Source: Azomonas tarimensis (GTDB lineage Bacteria; Pseudomonadota; Gammaproteobacteria; Pseudomonadales; Pseudomonadaceae). From it: 64,000 nucleotides of DNA. Position numbers and translations under genes: made by a program. The DNA lies in assembly GCF_042648805.1 (NCBI RefSeq), contig NZ_JBHRXZ010000022.1, positions 620,001-684,000 on the forward strand, written 5' to 3'. Position 1 is the stretch's first letter. Every line of letters starts with the position of its first letter. The notes beneath the pieces are model-generated. The model had not been told where the DNA came from and did no database searches. It was given only the letters and a program-made list of their open reading frames with translations. Of the stretch, positions 42,987-50,270 are shown piece after piece.

Positions 42987-45900
42987 GCCAGGTCAATCGG
43001 CTTTCCCAGGGCGGGCGGATCAACCGCGGCCAGCCCGTCAACTTCACCTTCAACGGCCAGACCTACCAGGGCTACGTCGGCGACACCCTGGCCGCCGCGC
43101 TGCTGGCCAACGGCGTCGAGGTGGTCGGCCGCAGCTTCAAGTACTCGCGCCCGCGCGGCATCGTCGCCGCCGGCGCCGAGGAACCCAATGCCATCCTGCA
43201 GCTCGGTGCCACCGAAGCGACCCAGGTGCCGAACATCCGCGCCACCCAGCAACCGCTCTACGCCGGGCTGGTGGCCACCAGCACCAACGGCTGGCCGAAC
43301 GTCAACACCGACATGATGGGCATCCTCGGCAAGGTCGGCGGCAAGGTGATGCCGCCCGGCTTCTACTACAAGACCTTCATGTACCCGCAGAGCCTCTGGC
43401 TCACCTACGAAAAGTACATTCGCAAGGCCGCGGGCCTGGGCCGCTCGCCCACCGAGAACGACCCGGACATCTACGACCACATCAACCGTCACTGCGACGT
43501 GCTGGTGGTCGGCGCCGGTCCTGCGGGCCTCGCCGCCGCGCTGGCTGCCGCACGCAGCGGTGCGCGGGTGATCCTCGCCGATGAGCAGGAAGAATTCGGC
43601 GGCAGCCTGCTGGACAGCCGCGAAACCCTCGATGGCCAGCCCGCCGCCGACTGGGTCGCCAAGGTCATCGACGAACTGCGCTGCCTGCCGGAGGTGACGC
43701 TGCTGCCGCGCGCCACGGTCAACGGCTACCACGACCACAACTTCCTCACCATTCACCAGCGTCTGACCGACCACCTCGGCGAATCCGCGCCGACCGGCCC
43801 GCTGGGGCAGAAGCTCGCCCGCCATCGCGTGCACCGGGTACGTGCCAAGCGCGTGGTGCTGGCCACCGGCGCCCACGAGCGGCCGCTGGTCTACGCCAAC
43901 AACGACGTGCCCGGCAACATGCTGGCCGGCGCGGTCTCCACCTACGTGCGCCGCTACGGCGTCGCCCCGGGCCGCCGCCTGGTGCTGTCCACCACCAACG
44001 ACTACGCCTACCGGGTGGCGCTCGACTGGCTCGATGCCGGCCTCACCCTGGTCGCGGTCGCCGATGCCCGGCGCAACCCCAAGGGCGACTGGGTAGAGGA
44101 AGTCCGCGCCCGTGGCGTGCGTATCATCGATGGCAGCGCGGTGGTCGAATCGCGCGGCAGCAAGCGCGTCACCGGGGCCCTGGTCTGCCCGATTGATGCC
44201 CGGGCGTTCACCGCCAGCGGCAATGGCGAAGTCATCGACTGCGACCTGATCGCCAGCTCCGGCGGCTACAGCCCGGTGGTGCACCTGGCCTCGCACCTGG
44301 GCGGACGCCCGGTATGGCGCGAGGACATCCTCGGTTTCGTGCCTGGCGAGGGCTTTCAGCAGCGCGTCTGCGCCGGCGCGGTCAATGGCGTGTTCAGCCT
44401 GAACGACGTGCTTGCCGACGGCTTCGAGGCCGGTGTCAAGGCGGCGGGGGAGGCCGGGTTCGGCCCGGTCAGCGCCACCCTGCCGAGCGCGCCGGCGCGC
44501 CGCGAGGAAGCCTCGCTGGCGCTGTTCCAGGTGCCACACCCCAAGCCCACCGCGCGGGCGCCCAAGCAGTTCGTCGACCTGCAGAACGACGTCACCGCCG
44601 CCGGCATCGAGCTGGCCGTGCGCGAGGGCTTCGAGTCGGTCGAGCACGTCAAGCGCTACACCGCGCTGGGCTTCGGCACCGACCAGGGCAAGCTGGGCAA
44701 CATCAACGGCCTGGCCATCGCCGCCCGTTCGCTGGGCATCGGCATCCGGGAAATGGGCACCACCATGTTCCGCCCCAACTACACCCCGGTGACCTTTGGC
44801 GCCGTCGCCGGCCGTCACTGCGGCGAGCTGTTCGAGCCCAAGCGCTACACCGCCATGCAGCGCTGGCACCTGGAAAACGGCGCCGAGTTCGAGGACGTCG
44901 GCCAGTGGAAACGCCCCTGGTACTTCCCCAAGCCGGGTGAGGACCTGCACGCCGCGGTGGCCCGCGAGTGCCTGGCCGTGCGCAACAGCGTCGGCATTCT
45001 CGATGCCTCGACCCTGGGCAAGATCGACATCCAGGGCCCGGACGCGCGGGAATTCCTCAACCGCGTCTATACCAACGCCTGGACCAAGCTGGACGTGGGC
45101 AAGGCCCGCTACGGCCTGATGTGCAAGGAAGACGGCATGGTCTTCGACGATGGCGTCACCGCCTGCCTCGCCGACAACCACTTCCTCATGACCACCACCA
45201 CTGGCGGCGCCGCGCGCGTGCTCGAATGGCTGGAGCTGTACCACCAGACCGAATGGCCGGAACTGAAGGTGTTCTTCACCTCGGTCACCGACCACTGGGC
45301 GACCATGACCCTCTCCGGTCCCAACAGCCGCAAGCTCCTGGCCGAGCTCACCGACATCGACCTGGGCCGCGAAGCCTTTCCCTTCATGACCTGGAAGGAG
45401 GGCCAGGTGGGCGGCGTGCCGGCGCGGGTGTTCCGCATTTCCTTCACCGGTGAGCTCTCCTTTGAGGTCAACGTGCAGGCCGACTACGCCATGGGCGTCT
45501 GGGAAAAGCTGATCGCGGCCGGCAAGAAATACGGCCTGACGCCCTACGGCACCGAGACCATGCACGTGCTGCGGGCGGAGAAGGGCTTCATCATCGTCGG
45601 CCAGGACACCGACGCCTCGGTGACCCCGGACGACCTCAACATGGGCTGGTGCGTCGGCCGCAACAAGCCGTTCTCCTGGATCGGCTGGCGCGGCATGAAC
45701 CGCCAGGACACCCTGCGCGAAGACCGCAAGCAACTGGTCGGCCTCAAGCCGCGCGACGCCAAGGTGGTGCTGCCCGAAGGCGCCCAGCTGGTGTTCGACC
45801 CGCAGCAGCAGATTCCCATGGCCATGGTCGGCCATGTCACCTCCAGCTACTACAGCGCGGCGATGGGCTATTCCTTCGCCCTGGCGGTGGTCAAGGGTGG

Positions 45901-46018
45901 CCTCAAGCGCATGGGTGAAAGCGTCTACGCCATGTTGCGTGACGGGCGGGTGGTCGAGTGCGAGATCTGCTCCTCGGTCTTCCTCGATCCGAAGAACGAG
46001 CGGCAGAACGTCGCTTAA
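42983..46018 (+). CDS. soxA: Sarcosine oxidase alpha subunit
   Basis: A 1011-residue subunit. The N-terminal domain (about 15-110) resembles the 2Fe-2S ferredoxin fold but without cluster cysteines. The NAD-binding domain carries VLVVGAGPAGLAAALAAARSGARVILAD (around 173). The C-terminal half (about 610-1000) is a GcvT-type aminomethyltransferase domain that binds THF and forms methylene-THF; FMTWKEGQVGGVPARVFRISFTGELSFEVNV is its signature. Start overlaps soxD; AAGGAG precedes. Length is normal for the family. Confidence 0.97.
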   Translation: MSQVNRLSQGGRINRGQPVNFTFNGQTYQGYVGDTLAAALLANGVEVVGRSFKYSRPRGIVAAGAEEPNAILQLGATEATQVPNIRATQQPLYAGLVATSTNGWPNVNTDMMGILGKVGGKVMPPGFYYKTFMYPQSLWLTYEKYIRKAAGLGRSPTENDPDIYDHINRHCDVLVVGAGPAGLAAALAAARSGARVILADEQEEFGGSLLDSRETLDGQPAADWVAKVIDELRCLPEVTLLPRATVNGYHDHNFLTIHQRLTDHLGESAPTGPLGQKLARHRVHRVRAKRVVLATGAHERPLVYANNDVPGNMLAGAVSTYVRRYGVAPGRRLVLSTTNDYAYRVALDWLDAGLTLVAVADARRNPKGDWVEEVRARGVRIIDGSAVVESRGSKRVTGALVCPIDARAFTASGNGEVIDCDLIASSGGYSPVVHLASHLGGRPVWREDILGFVPGEGFQQRVCAGAVNGVFSLNDVLADGFEAGVKAAGEAGFGPVSATLPSAPARREEASLALFQVPHPKPTARAPKQFVDLQNDVTAAGIELAVREGFESVEHVKRYTALGFGTDQGKLGNINGLAIAARSLGIGIREMGTTMFRPNYTPVTFGAVAGRHCGELFEPKRYTAMQRWHLENGAEFEDVGQWKRPWYFPKPGEDLHAAVARECLAVRNSVGILDASTLGKIDIQGPDAREFLNRVYTNAWTKLDVGKARYGLMCKEDGMVFDDGVTACLADNHFLMTTTTGGAARVLEWLELYHQTEWPELKVFFTSVTDHWATMTLSGPNSRKLLAELTDIDLGREAFPFMTWKEGQVGGVPARVFRISFTGELSFEVNVQADYAMGVWEKLIAAGKKYGLTPYGTETMHVLRAEKGFIIVGQDTDASVTPDDLNMGWCVGRNKPFSWIGWRGMNRQDTLREDRKQLVGLKPRDAKVVLPEGAQLVFDPQQQIPMAMVGHVTSSYYSAAMGYSFALAVVKGGLKRMGESVYAMLRDGRVVECEICSSVFLDPKNERQNVA

Positions 46019-46037
46019 CCGAACAGCCGATAACGGC

Positions 46038-46103
46038 GCGGGAGGCGTGAAGCCCGACGATAAAGGCATCGCACCGCCTGTTCGTCTGGCGCCCGCCTCC
46101 CGC
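46038..46103. repeat. Inverted repeat in the soxA-soxG gap
   Basis: Perfect 10-bp arms GCGGGAGGCG (46038-46047) and CGCCTCCCGC (46094-46103) with a 46-nt intervening loop. It begins 19 nt after the soxA stop and ends 20 nt before soxG. It could fold in the mRNA and reduce soxG translation relative to soxA, or be a decayed repeat. No GTAG foot. Confidence 0.6.
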
Positions 46104-46123
46104 CTCCAGCGAGATCATGAGCC

Positions 46124-46753
46124 ATGAACAACGTGAACGTATTCGAGCAACGCCCGGCCGATGCCTATGCCGAATCGCCCCTGCACCATGCAGGGCTCGA
46201 GGGGCTGATCGGCAAAGGGCCGGCGAGCGCGGGCATCAAACTGCGGGAAAAGAAGCTGCTGGGTCACCTGACCCTGCGCGGCGAGCCGGACGACCAGGCT
46301 TTCGCGCGCGGCGTCCAGGCCGCCCTGGGCATGGCGCTGCCGGGCGCCCTGGAAGTGATCTGCGAGGGCGACCGCTCGCTGCAATGGCTGAGCGCCGATG
46401 AGTGGCTGCTGATCGTTCCCGGCGGCGAGGAGTTCACCGTCGAACAGAAGCTGCGCCAGGCGCTGGCCGGCGTGCATCACGCGGTGATGAACGTCAGCGG
46501 TGGCCAGACCCTGCTGGAGCTGTCCGGGCCGAACGTTGGCGAGCTGCTGATGAAGTCCAGCGTCTACGACGTGCATCCCGGCAACTTCCCGGTGGGCAAG
46601 GCGGTCGGCACCCTGTTCGCCAAGAGCCAACTGGTGATCCGCCATACCGCCCCGGAAACCTGGGAACTGGTGGTCCGCCGCAGTTTCGCCGATTACATCT
46701 GGCTGTGGCTGCAGGACGCCAGCGCCGAGTACGGCCTGGCAGTCAGCCGCTGA
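46124..46753 (+). CDS. soxG: Sarcosine oxidase gamma subunit
   Basis: A 209-residue subunit of heterotetrameric sarcosine oxidase. The fold is GcvT-like; ALPGALEVICEGDRSLQWLSADEWLLIVPGG (about 68-100) and LVIRHTAPETWELVVRRSFADYIWLWLQDAS near the end are family signatures. It completes soxBDAG; the gap from soxA (105 bp) is longer than the others and holds an inverted repeat. purU and fold-type C1 genes that often follow in pseudomonads are not present here. Confidence 0.95.
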   Translation: MNNVNVFEQRPADAYAESPLHHAGLEGLIGKGPASAGIKLREKKLLGHLTLRGEPDDQAFARGVQAALGMALPGALEVICEGDRSLQWLSADEWLLIVPGGEEFTVEQKLRQALAGVHHAVMNVSGGQTLLELSGPNVGELLMKSSVYDVHPGNFPVGKAVGTLFAKSQLVIRHTAPETWELVVRRSFADYIWLWLQDASAEYGLAVSR

Positions 46754-46774
46754 GGCTTGGGGTCTGGACGGCGC

Positions 46775-47203
46775 CTAGCGGATCGCCGCCCAGACCAGCA
46801 TCAGCAGCGAGAGCCAGAAGAGCACGACGCACACCGCCGCGATCCGATTCACCGGACGCGGTGCGCCTCGCTGCCTCCACTCGACGGCCTGCTCGACACA
46901 GTCCTCGATCACCTTCCCCGGCAGCAGGCGAATCACCAGCAGGATGCCCAGCGGCAAGAGGATCAGATCATCCAGCAACCCGAGCACCGGAATGAAATCC
47001 GGAATCAGGTCGATGGGACTGAAGGCATAACCCACCACCCCAAAGGCAATCGCCTTGGCCAGCCAGGGCGTATCCGGATGGCGACAGCTGAACCACAGCA
47101 CCGTGATCTGCCGCTTCAAGCGCCGTGCCCAGCGCCGGGTCTGGTCCAGACGTCTGTTGTGTTTCTTGTGCTTTCTCACTTCACCCCACGTCCGTACAGC
47201 CAC
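46775..47203 (-). CDS. DUF1232 membrane protein
   Basis: A 142-residue protein of the DUF1232/YkvA family. The hallmark AFSPIDLIPDFIPVLGLLDDLILLPLGI lies at about residues 60-87 and spans a membrane segment; a second helix is at about 120-140. The N-terminus is very basic (RKHKKHNRRLDQTRRWARRLKRQ). Function is unknown for the family. Convergent with soxG (21 bp between stops). REP array upstream. Confidence 0.9.
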   Translation of the reverse strand: MAVRTWGEVRKHKKHNRRLDQTRRWARRLKRQITVLWFSCRHPDTPWLAKAIAFGVVGYAFSPIDLIPDFIPVLGLLDDLILLPLGILLVIRLLPGKVIEDCVEQAVEWRQRGAPRPVNRIAAVCVVLFWLSLLMLVWAAIR

Positions 47204-47248
47204 CCGTACCTCCCTTCGTTAGCCGATTGTGAGCCGCGGCCCATCCCC

Positions 47249-47580
47249 GTAGGTCGGGTTAGCCACAGGCGTAACCCGACACCCAGCCGTAGCCGCGGCC
47301 ACCCCGTAGGTCGGGTTAGCCACAGGCGTAACCCGACGCCCAGCCGTAGCCGCGGCCATCCCGTAGGTCGGGTTAGCCGCAGGCGTAACCCGACACCCAG
47401 CCGTAGCCGCGGCCACCCCGTAGGTCGGGTTAGCCACAGGCGTAACCCGACACCCAGCCGTAGCCGCGGCCATCCCGTAGGTCGGGTTAGCCACAGGCGT
47501 AACCCGACGCCCAGCCGACACCCAGCGCCGAGGCCGGGCCGACCGCCGGCGTCGGATTACGCTTCGCTAATCCGACCTAC
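47249..47580. repeat. Direct array of five family B REPs plus one inverted A
   Basis: Family B elements start at 47249, 47306, 47363, 47420 and 47477, an exact 57-bp period with nearly invariant spacers (CCCAGCCGTAGCCGCGGCC). An inverted A lies at 47551-47580 and its GTAG provides the stop codon of the HAD gene. Unlike the glyA array, the B copies are all in one orientation. Confidence 0.97.
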
Positions 47581-48257
47581 CGAGGCGGCGGTTGTTGCAT
47601 GGCGGTTACCGTGGCGGGTAAATCGCGCATGTGGGCGATCACTTTTTCCACGCCCAACTCCCGCAACACCCTGTCGTGGCCTGGCGGAATATGGCTGGCG
47701 CCGGTGAAGCCGATCACCCGCATGCCGGCACGGCGGGCGGCGAGGACGCCGGTGGGGCTGTCCTCCACCACCAGGCAATGCCCGGGTCGCGCGCCCATAC
47801 GCTCGGCGGCGAGCAGGTACACATCGGGCGATGGCTTGGGCGAGGCCACCATTTCGGCGCTGAACACATTGCCGGCGACCCGCTCGGTCAAGCCGGCGCG
47901 CCGCAACGAGGCCTGGATATTGTGCAGCCGGCTATTGGACGCCACCGCCAGCGGTAGGTCGATGGCCATCAGCGCCTCGCGCACACCGGGAATCGCCTGC
48001 ACCCGCTCGGCGACGACTCGCTCGCCCTTGCAGCGCAGGTCCTCGTCGAAGCTGGCAGGTAGGCTGAGATCAAAGCGTTTTTCCAGCAGGTCGATGATGC
48101 TCGGCACGGTCAACCCGAAGGTGCCCTCCAGGCCAGCGTGTAGCTGATCGGCCGGAACGAACTCGGCGAGCGCCTCGAACAGCACCTGATGGGCGATGAC
48201 CTCGCTGTCGACAATCACCCCGTCGCAGTCGCTGATCAGCAAGTCGATGGTTTCCAT
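47577..48257 (-). CDS. HAD-superfamily phosphatase (beta-phosphoglucomutase/phosphatase type)
   Basis: A 226-residue HAD hydrolase. Motif I is ISDCDGVIVDSE (nucleophile and general acid Asp10-x-Asp12 counting from METIDLLI), motif II Ser in VASNSRLHN, motif III Lys in SPKPSPDVYLLA and motif IV in VVEDSPTGVLAARRAG. It resembles YqaB/YieH-type sugar or nucleotide phosphatases; the substrate is not determinable. The TAG stop lies inside an inverted REP element, so the last codons (QQPPPR) were set by the insertion. Start moved to METIDLLI from an upstream in-frame start. Confidence 0.9.
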   Translation of the reverse strand: METIDLLISDCDGVIVDSEVIAHQVLFEALAEFVPADQLHAGLEGTFGLTVPSIIDLLEKRFDLSLPASFDEDLRCKGERVVAERVQAIPGVREALMAIDLPLAVASNSRLHNIQASLRRAGLTERVAGNVFSAEMVASPKPSPDVYLLAAERMGARPGHCLVVEDSPTGVLAARRAGMRVIGFTGASHIPPGHDRVLRELGVEKVIAHMRDLPATVTAMQQPPPR

Positions 48258-48306
48258 GAGCCTCCATAACCACATGTCGAAGCCCATCAGACCACCCGAA
48301 TCTCCG

Positions 48307-48463
48307 GTAGGTCGGATTAGCGAAGCGTAATCCGACGATGGTAGACGACCTGAGCCTCGGTAGGTCGGATTAGCGAAGCGTAATCCGACAACGGCGGTCG
48401 GCTTGGCCTCCGCGCTGGGCCGCGGCTGGGTGTCGGGTTACGCCTGGGGCTAACCCGACCTAC
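48307..48463. repeat. REP cluster upstream of the HAD gene
   Basis: Family A with a GCGAAGCG loop variant at 48307-48336 and 48360-48389 (53-bp period) and an inverted B at 48432-48463. The same loop variant is seen in the inverted A at 47551, so these copies share a recent source. Confidence 0.95.
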
Positions 48464-48493
48464 GGGGCTCCGCTTTCACGCTAACTCGCGGTG

Positions 48494-48519
48494 AAAAAAA
48501 GGCCGGTCTGCACCGGCCT
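48494..48519 (-). terminator. Intrinsic terminator on the minus strand with no known upstream gene
   Basis: Reading leftward: AGGCCGGT, loop GCAG, ACCGGCCT, then seven T. A perfect 8-bp stem plus T7 is a strong intrinsic terminator for a minus-strand transcript that must begin between here and about 48830. No protein-coding gene on that strand is convincing, so a small RNA is possible. Confidence 0.7.
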
Positions 48520-48796
48520 GAATATCTCAAGGGACCAACAGGTCGGAGTGTGTGTCGACCTGAGCACATTTTCGTCAGGACGGGCAGGGCGCGCATATCC
48601 GGGCGCGGCCTGAAGCGTCATGCCTGCGACAGGCTCCAGGTGGGTTCGCATGCGCTGTCGGCCAGGGCAGCACACAGGTCCATCGAACGCCTCTGTTCCG
48701 CGTGTTCGCGTGCTTTCGACATAAGAATGGCGCTAGCAAATAGTCGAATTGGGCAAGAATTAATCTCACTCGGCCACTTGCGCCGCATAATTTTGC

Positions 48797-48802
48797 TATC
48801 AT
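48797..48802 (+). promoter_or_regulatory. Extended -10 promoter of the rfaH-like gene
   Basis: TATCAT preceded by TGC gives an extended -10 (TGn-TATCAT) in an AT-rich stretch; the -35 (CACTTG, 16 bp upstream) is poor, as is usual for extended -10 promoters. The predicted start near 48809 leaves a 28-nt leader with GGAAG before the ATG at 48837. Confidence 0.5.
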
Positions 48803-48836
48803 CCAGCCATATCACAGCCCTCACGGAAGACAGGCG

Positions 48837-49337
48837 ATGGCGAGCCCTTGCCAGGTCGACAGTCGACGCAATTGGTATCTGCTGCAGTGCAAGGCGCGGC
48901 AGGATGAACGTGGCCAGGAGCACCTGGCCCGCCAGGGGTACGAGATCTTTCGTCCCCTCTGTCTGCGTGAGCGCCTTGTTCGGGGGCAGCGGCAGGTCGT
49001 CGAAGAATCCCTGTTTCCCGGTTACCTCTTTATCTGTCTCGGCGACGATGGCTGGGGCCCGCTGCGCAGCACCCGTGGCGTGCTGCGTGTGGTGAACTTT
49101 GGCGGACGCCCCCTGCCGGTCGACGAGCGCGTCATCGCGCAATTGCGGAGCGCCTCGGCCGTCACCCAGGCTTGCCTGAGCGAAGGCGACCGGGTGCGTA
49201 TCAGCGAAGGTCCCTTTGCCGAACTCGAAGCGATTTTCTTGCGGATGGACGGCACTGAGCGCGTCGTCCTGCTGCTGGACTTTATGGAACGTTCACAGCC
49301 GGTACGCGTACCGCTGAAGGCAGTACGAAAGGATTAA
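48837..49337 (+). CDS. rfaH: NusG paralogue, RfaH-type transcription antiterminator
   Basis: A 166-residue specialised NusG. The NGN domain has NWYLLQCKARQDERGQEHLARQGYEIF (about 11-37) and ESLFPGYLFICL (about 57-68), both hallmarks of RfaH/NusG. The C-terminal KOW-type domain is GDRVRISEGPFAELEAIFLRMDG (about 115-137). Relative to NusG it lacks long insertions and opens a polysaccharide locus, as RfaH-like genes do. An ops core sequence lies 204 bp downstream, before the first EPS gene. It probably suppresses termination and promotes translation coupling in this long operon. Confidence 0.88.
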   Translation: MASPCQVDSRRNWYLLQCKARQDERGQEHLARQGYEIFRPLCLRERLVRGQRQVVEESLFPGYLFICLGDDGWGPLRSTRGVLRVVNFGGRPLPVDERVIAQLRSASAVTQACLSEGDRVRISEGPFAELEAIFLRMDGTERVVLLLDFMERSQPVRVPLKAVRKD

Positions 49338-49690
49338 GCCGAGGTCTCACAAAACAGCCGCCGTTCATCGACAATGAGGTTTCTCTGGCGTCAACGATCG
49401 GTATATTCGCGCCGGCTAGTGAGATGTAAGCAAATTTTGTGATGCAGGCCGCACCGCGCTCGGACGACGTTCCGAAGGGCCGGGGCGGTGCGATGGACAA
49501 CCAGACGCTCAAGTTTTCAGGAATCGACTATTAATCCTGGGGCGGTAGCGTGTCTGGAGGCTGCTCGGCGGCCCGGACCGTTCGCCGGTCCGGCATTGAA
49601 AGGCAAGCCTGAGCGGTGTTGTAGCAAGACCCAGACTGCCCATCTCTCTGAGCGGACAGGAACCAAGCAATATCAATGAGGACGTTGAAA
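49338..49690 (+). other. Leader region of the exopolysaccharide operon
   Basis: 353 bp between rfaH-like and the Ala-rich gene. It contains a long inverted repeat (49450-49492, outer arms CGCACCGC/GCGGTGCG), the ops element at 49541-49552 and a hairpin CCGGACCG/CGGTCCGG with TTCGC loop at 49573-49593. A TATATT at 49402-49407 could be a -10 but lacks a good -35. No small gene was found. Confidence 0.6.
49541..49552 (+). promoter_or_regulatory. ops element (RfaH recruitment site)
   Basis: GGCGGTAGCGTG, identical to the core ops sequence of E. coli JUMPstart regions where RNA polymerase pauses and RfaH loads. It lies in the untranslated leader, on the coding strand, 139 bp before the first EPS gene and just after an rfaH-like gene. 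A 12-base exact match in the expected place is unlikely to be chance. A TTCGC-loop hairpin follows 20 bp later. Confidence 0.8.
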
Positions 49691-50170
49691 ATGCGCAAAA
49701 CCCTTACGACATTGTCACTAGCCGTCGCGCTGGCCGCTGGCCAGGCGTTCGCCGATCAAGCCACGGTCGATGCCCTGCAAGCCGCTGGTATCACGCTGAC
49801 CGAAGCCCAGGTCGAATCCCTGGTTGCAGCCGAAGGCGAAGCCCTGGCGCAAGCCATTGCCGCCGTGATTGCCGCCAGCCCCGAGCAGGCTGCTGCCATC
49901 GTCGCTGCTGCCGTGGCTGCCAACCCTGCGCAGGCTACCGCTATCGTTGCCGCCGCTGTTGCCGCTGCTCCAACCCAGTCCGCAGCCATTACCAACGCTG
50001 CTGTTGCCGCGGCGCCGGCCTACGCCGCCGCCATCACCGCTGCCGCCCAAGGCAGCGAAAGCGGTGCAGTCGCTGCGACCACTTCCGGCCTGACCAGCAG
50101 CACCAGCAGCGTGCCGGGTGGCAGCGGTGGTGGCGGCGGTGGCAGCACCCCGGTTGCCAGCCCCAACTGA
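49691..50170 (+). CDS. Secreted Ala-rich repeat protein, first gene of the EPS operon
   Basis: A 159-residue exported protein of unknown function. Signal peptide MRKTLTTLSLAVALAAGQAFA, then a helical region of repeats of about 16 residues on the pattern (S/N/A)P-x-Q-A-x-A-I-V-A-A-A-V-A-A (about 55-120), ending in a Ser/Thr/Gly tail with G6 (GGGGGG) and no Cys. Start 49691 is preferred over an ATG 5 codons earlier because GAGG precedes it. Ala content is extreme. Similar short proteins head other pseudomonad polysaccharide clusters. It could be a matrix or periplasmic scaffold protein, but this is not shown by the sequence. Confidence 0.8.
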   Translation: MRKTLTTLSLAVALAAGQAFADQATVDALQAAGITLTEAQVESLVAAEGEALAQAIAAVIAASPEQAAAIVAAAVAANPAQATAIVAAAVAAAPTQSAAITNAAVAAAPAYAAAITAAAQGSESGAVAATTSGLTSSTSSVPGGSGGGGGGSTPVASPN

Positions 50171-50270
50171 TCGAATCGGTTCGAGTTGACATGACGACGA
50201 CGCCGGCCCGGTGGGCTGGCGTCGTTTCGTTGCCTTCGGCAAAGCAAAGGGAAAGGAACTTTCAAAGGTT

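Noticed and set aside
43000..46069. Very long antisense frames opposite soxA and other genes
   Set aside because: High G+C makes antisense frames long. They show no domain, no ribosome site, and amino-acid make-up of shadow frames (His/Gly/Val or Arg/Pro rich).
47219..47521. A 100-codon minus-strand frame with perfect internal protein repeats (CRVTPVANPTYG)
   Set aside because: It is the translation of the five family B REPs and spacers. The ANPTY and DYAALIRPT peptides recur wherever a REP is read, so these are not genes.
48618..49142. Minus-strand frame of 174 codons that could explain the orphan terminator at 48494
   Set aside because: It is antisense to most of the rfaH-like gene's NGN domain, with no family signature or ribosome site; a non-coding RNA is the better explanation if anything is transcribed.
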